NCBI GenBank assembly: GCA_947626405.1
Contig: CANQSE010000091.1
Span: forward strand, 1 to 7,523
Reading direction: 5' to 3'
DNA: 7,523 bases
Source of the DNA: an uncultured Acetatifactor sp.
Lineage (GTDB): Bacteria > Bacillota > Clostridia > Lachnospirales > Lachnospiraceae
How positions within the stretch are numbered: the first letter of the stretch is position 1; each line of letters opens with the position of its first letter. The translations under genes were made by a program, and so were the position numbers. Under the pieces are notes generated by a model that made no database searches, had not been told where the DNA came from, and saw only the letters and a program-made list of their open reading frames with translations. Positions 5,162-7,523 of the stretch are shown piece after piece.

Positions 5162-5267
5162 GCAATTTTATGAATCGGGAAAGGAAGCCGGAGGTGTTAG
5201 AGACTTAAAAAGACGCATATACTGAAAACAAAACGGCCAGGGCGGCATTGGGAAAGGATGCGCTTAT

Positions 5268-5501
5268 ATGCTGTATTCGGAGTTAAAGTGCAAGGATGTG
5301 ATAAATACGAGAGACTGTAAAAAACTGGGAAAGGTGTGCGATCTGGAATTTGATCCCTGCAGCGGCTGTATCTGCAGGATAATGGTCCCGGGAAGCAGCA
5401 GGATACTTAATTTTTTAAACTGTGAGCCAAACATTGTGATCGCGTTTAAGGATATATGTCAGATAGGCCCCGACATCATTTTAGTTGACATTCCGTGCTG
5501 A
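5268..5501 (+). CDS. YlmC/YmxH family sporulation protein (PRC-barrel type)
   Basis: 77 aa; ATG 5268 with GGAAAGGA (5251-5258) 9 nt upstream. The pattern LKCKDVINTRDCKKLGKV, then DLEFDPCSGCI, then RIMVPG and the ending IGPDIILVDI is the single PRC-barrel beta layout of the YlmC/YmxH family. These are small cytoplasmic proteins common next to sigG in spore formers, with no defined molecular role. There are nine cysteines in 77 residues (8, 17, 24, 31, 34, 36, 52, 64, 77), including Cys-x2-Cys-x-Cys at 31-36. Cysteine richness is, as I recall, frequent in Lachnospiraceae members and could mean metal binding or disulfides. The divergent sigG gene lies 220 nt away and nrdR follows 63 nt downstream on the same strand. 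Confidence 0.85.
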   Translation: MLYSELKCKDVINTRDCKKLGKVCDLEFDPCSGCICRIMVPGSSRILNFLNCEPNIVIAFKDICQIGPDIILVDIPC

Positions 5502-5514
5502 CACAGTTTAAAAT
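5485..5514 (+). promoter_or_regulatory. Possible sigma-A promoter of nrdR inside the end of the YlmC/YmxH gene
   Basis: TTGACA (5485-5490, perfect) is followed after 18 bases by TAAAAT (5509-5514, one mismatch). Predicted start is ~5521, about 45 nt before the nrdR ATG. The -35 lies in the Leu-Val-Asp-Ile codons of the upstream gene, so part of the match could be coding constraint. If real, nrdR is expressed independently of its sporulation neighbour, which suits a housekeeping repressor. Confidence 0.45.
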
Positions 5515-5564
5515 AAACAAAGGTGCAGAGACAGAGATTTACACCTGGGAAAGGGGATGCAGAG

Positions 5565-6014
5565 ATGAAATGTCCTTTTTGCAGCCATGAAAATACAAGA
5601 GTCATCGATTCCAGACCGGCGGAGGATAACAATTCCATCAGGCGCCGCAGAGTCTGTGACGAGTGCGGAAAGAGGTTTACAACCTACGAAAAGGTGGAGA
5701 CGATTCCTCTTATAATAATTAAAAAGGATGACAACAGGGAGACATACGACCGTTCAAAGATTGAGGCGGGAGTGTTAAGAGCCTGCCATAAGCGCCCGGT
5801 GAGCGCACAGCAGATCACCTGTCTTGTCGACGAGGTGGAAAACGAGATCACCAACATGGAGGAAAAGGAGATTCCAAGCCAGGTCATCGGAGAACTCCTG
5901 ATGAATAAGCTTAAAGACCTGGATCCTGTTGCGTATGTGCGGTTTGCCTCCGTGTACAGGGAGTTTAAGGATGTCAATACCTTTATGGACGAGCTGAAGA
6001 AGATGCTGGAGTAA
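5565..6014 (+). CDS. nrdR: Transcriptional repressor NrdR
   Basis: 149 aa, the usual length. Start ATG 5565 has GGAAAGGGG ~8 nt upstream; an in-frame GTG at 5523 would add 14 residues absent from the family. The N-terminal zinc ribbon has Cys3-x2-Cys6 and Cys31-x2-Cys34, with the signature MKCPFCSHENTRVIDSRPAE and the basic IRRRRVCDECGKRFTTYE. An ATP-cone follows at ~49-139 (IIIKKDDNRETYDRSKIEAGV through VAYVRFASVYREFKD). NrdR senses ATP/dATP and represses ribonucleotide reductase genes by binding NrdR boxes. No nrd operon and no NrdR box is visible in this window, so its targets are elsewhere. It is probably transcribed with the YlmC/YmxH gene and/or from the promoter at 5485-5514. Confidence 0.96.
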   Translation: MKCPFCSHENTRVIDSRPAEDNNSIRRRRVCDECGKRFTTYEKVETIPLIIIKKDDNRETYDRSKIEAGVLRACHKRPVSAQQITCLVDEVENEITNMEEKEIPSQVIGELLMNKLKDLDPVAYVRFASVYREFKDVNTFMDELKKMLE

Positions 6015-6041
6015 ATACGGATATTATGAGCGCACGTAAAT

Positions 6042-6079
6042 ACCGCCGTAAATGAGATGAATTTCATTCACGGCGGTTT
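6042..6079 (+). terminator. Intrinsic terminator of nrdR, probably bidirectional
   Basis: ACCGCCGT (6042-6049) pairs with ACGGCGGT (6070-6077). After one mismatch, AATGA (6051-6055) pairs with TCATT (6064-6068) around an 8-nt loop. The + side continues TTTGTC, with a longer T-run further on (6089-6094). It lies between convergent nrdR and the flippase gene, and the minus side reads into TATTTA, so it may serve both. Confidence 0.65.
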
Positions 6080-6154
6080 GTCGCGTCATTTTTTAGCCTG
6101 GCCCCGCAGATTTTATCAAACCGGTTTTATCAGGAATGCTTTGGCATGCAGCTT

Positions 6155-7519
6155 TTATACGGACGTGGCGTGTCTGCGGAAAAATCTGCCAAGGCACGCA
6201 AGGTACAGGATGCCGAGCGTAAGCTGTCCGGCGAGAAGCCCCCACAGGTATGCCGCGATGCCAAACCGCGGCACAGCCAGGAATATAAATGCAAGCCTTA
6301 TGAGAAGACATGCTACGTTCATCACAAATATGTGCCCGGCCATTCCGAGACCCTGAAGAATACTGGATAGTGTTGTGTCAAGGTAGAGAAAGGGGCAGAT
6401 AAATCCGAGCGTCCTTATAAAATACCCCGCCAGCGGGCTGTCAAACAGCGCGGAACCTGCCCACTGGCCGAAAATAACGAAAACAGACAGGCACACGGCA
6501 CCCATAAGCCCGCAGTATTTCACTGTGCGGAGGGTGTATTTTTTTACCGAGCGTATATCGCCAAGGGCATAATTTTCCGATATCATGGGAAGAAGCAGCA
6601 CGGCCACCGCTCCTGTCAGCGCGTTTGGGAAAAATATGAAAGGCATTGCCATTCCGGTTAAAACGCCGTAGACGCTCAGCGCCGACGCGCCGTCCAATCC
6701 GTAGAGCCTGAGTCTTGAGGGAATGGAAACGGACTCCACGCTCTGAAGAAGGTTCAGCACTATGCGGTTAGCTGTCAGCGGAAGCGCCATTGCCAATAGC
6801 TGCCCGTAAAGGTGTCCGGACGACTTAAGGACTGATGCGGGGGAGCCGGGGAGACATAAAATGCCCCTGCTGCGGGATTTACAGTAGCATTTCCACGCCG
6901 CCCCAATGGACAGCAGCATAGAGAAAAACTCGCCTGCGGTCAGTCCCAGCACAGCCACCGAAATAGAGGGAGTCTGACCTGCGGAGATAGAGCGGAAGGA
7001 TATTATGTATACGCAGCCCACGCGTACGGCCTGCTCAAGAAGCTGTGAAAGCGACGGGATGCCGGCCTTTTTTATCCCGTAAAAATATCCGTTTGCGCAT
7101 GCGTGTACTGCGGCAAGCGGAATGGAAAATGACAGTATCCGAAGCATTTGCGCCGTCCGCGGCTCCATGAGGAGACGGGAGGCGATTGCATCCGCAAACC
7201 GGTATACGGCCGCATTGCACAGGATTGACAGAGGTACGGATATGCTGAAGCCTGCCGCCAGGGGGCGGAAGGAAGGGCGCTTCTGCCGCGCCGTCTGCTC
7301 TGCCACAAGCTTTGAGATTGCCGTCTGATAGCCCGCAGCCGTCAGCGAGAAGGAGAGGGAAAGCACGGGGCCGAGCAATTGATAAATTCCCATTCCTTCT
7401 TCTCCGAAAAGGCGGGACAGGTAAATGCGGTAAAAAAATCCGATAATGCGCGTAAGAAATCCGGTGGCAGTCAAAATGACGGTTCCGAAGATAAGAGGGT
7501 GACTTTTCCTTTTATTCAT
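6155..7519 (-). CDS. SpoVB-like polysaccharide/lipid flippase (MOP superfamily)
   Basis: 454 aa reading leftward; ATG at 7519, 4 bases from the window edge, so its ribosome binding site is not visible and an upstream extension cannot be excluded. The hydrophobic pattern gives about 12 membrane helices. The N-terminal stretch GFLTRIIGFFYRIYLSRL, followed by EEGMGIYQLLGPV (~41-53) and GYQTAISKLVAEQ (~63-75), is typical of the SpoVB branch of the MATE/MOP flippases (PF01943-like). SpoVB is needed for spore cortex formation in B. subtilis, and its relatives move undecaprenyl-linked cell wall precursors. The proximity of sigG and a YlmC/YmxH gene is consistent with a spore-envelope role. It is shorter than B. 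subtilis SpoVB (about 518 aa), mostly at the C-terminus. Several SpoVB paralogues are usual in Clostridia, so the exact substrate is uncertain. Confidence 0.85.
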   Translation of the reverse strand: MNKRKSHPLIFGTVILTATGFLTRIIGFFYRIYLSRLFGEEGMGIYQLLGPVLSLSFSLTAAGYQTAISKLVAEQTARQKRPSFRPLAAGFSISVPLSILCNAAVYRFADAIASRLLMEPRTAQMLRILSFSIPLAAVHACANGYFYGIKKAGIPSLSQLLEQAVRVGCVYIISFRSISAGQTPSISVAVLGLTAGEFFSMLLSIGAAWKCYCKSRSRGILCLPGSPASVLKSSGHLYGQLLAMALPLTANRIVLNLLQSVESVSIPSRLRLYGLDGASALSVYGVLTGMAMPFIFFPNALTGAVAVLLLPMISENYALGDIRSVKKYTLRTVKYCGLMGAVCLSVFVIFGQWAGSALFDSPLAGYFIRTLGFICPFLYLDTTLSSILQGLGMAGHIFVMNVACLLIRLAFIFLAVPRFGIAAYLWGLLAGQLTLGILYLACLGRFFRRHATSV

Positions 7520-7523
7520 AGAT

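Noticed and set aside
6118..6127. Palindrome AAACCGGTTT flanked by two TTTTATCA copies, 3' of the flippase gene
   Set aside because: Short, no T-run in the minus direction and no element boundary; probably chance in a short convergent intergenic stretch.
6093..7328. Short ORFs opposite or overlapping the flippase gene
   Set aside because: Arg/Pro/Ser-rich shadow frames of the coding strand with no ribosome binding site or recognisable domain.

Overview
The window looks like chromosome from an endospore-forming Clostridia species, probably Lachnospiraceae-like. The evidence is a clear forward sigG, a cysteine-rich YlmC/YmxH protein, nrdR, a SpoVB-type flippase, strong AAAGGAGG-type ribosome binding sites and roughly balanced base composition. 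I see no insertion sequence, tRNA, rRNA or CRISPR array.

Layout. 1-1489 (+): the 3' end of a PspA/IM30 gene, then a two-pass membrane protein with a TPM-like domain, an envelope-stress style pair closed by a hairpin terminator near 1548-1600. 1645-4223 (+): an accessory-looking block. It has a consensus sigma-A promoter, a palindrome just after the expected transcript start, a 5' leader with a 12-codon ORF and hairpins, a 611-aa ABC-class ATPase (PF09818/COG3044 type), a 130-aa AT-rich BECR/PBECR-like nuclease gene, and a candidate small RNA with its own promoter and a 16-bp closing stem. The transcript runs into an intrinsic terminator lying inside the 3' codons of convergent sigG. 4268-5047 (-): sigG, with a SigG/SigF-type promoter and a structured leader. 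5268-6014 (+): the YlmC/YmxH protein and nrdR, with a possible nrdR promoter inside the end of the former, closed by a terminator at 6042-6079. 6155-7519 (-): a SpoVB-like flippase, convergent with nrdR; its start is 4 bases from the window edge.

The housekeeping and sporulation genes are ordinary. The part worth attention is 1645-4223. A 19-nt hairpin sequence (17 of 19 identical) occurs once in the ATPase leader and once inside the candidate small RNA after the nuclease gene. The shared bases are read in different frames in the two copies, so any constraint is on nucleic acid rather than peptide. PF09818 proteins have an RNA-binding relative in trypanosomes (MRB1590), and BECR folds are typically RNases. 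My inference, not proven here, is that the ATPase, the nuclease and the two RNA elements form an RNA-centred module.
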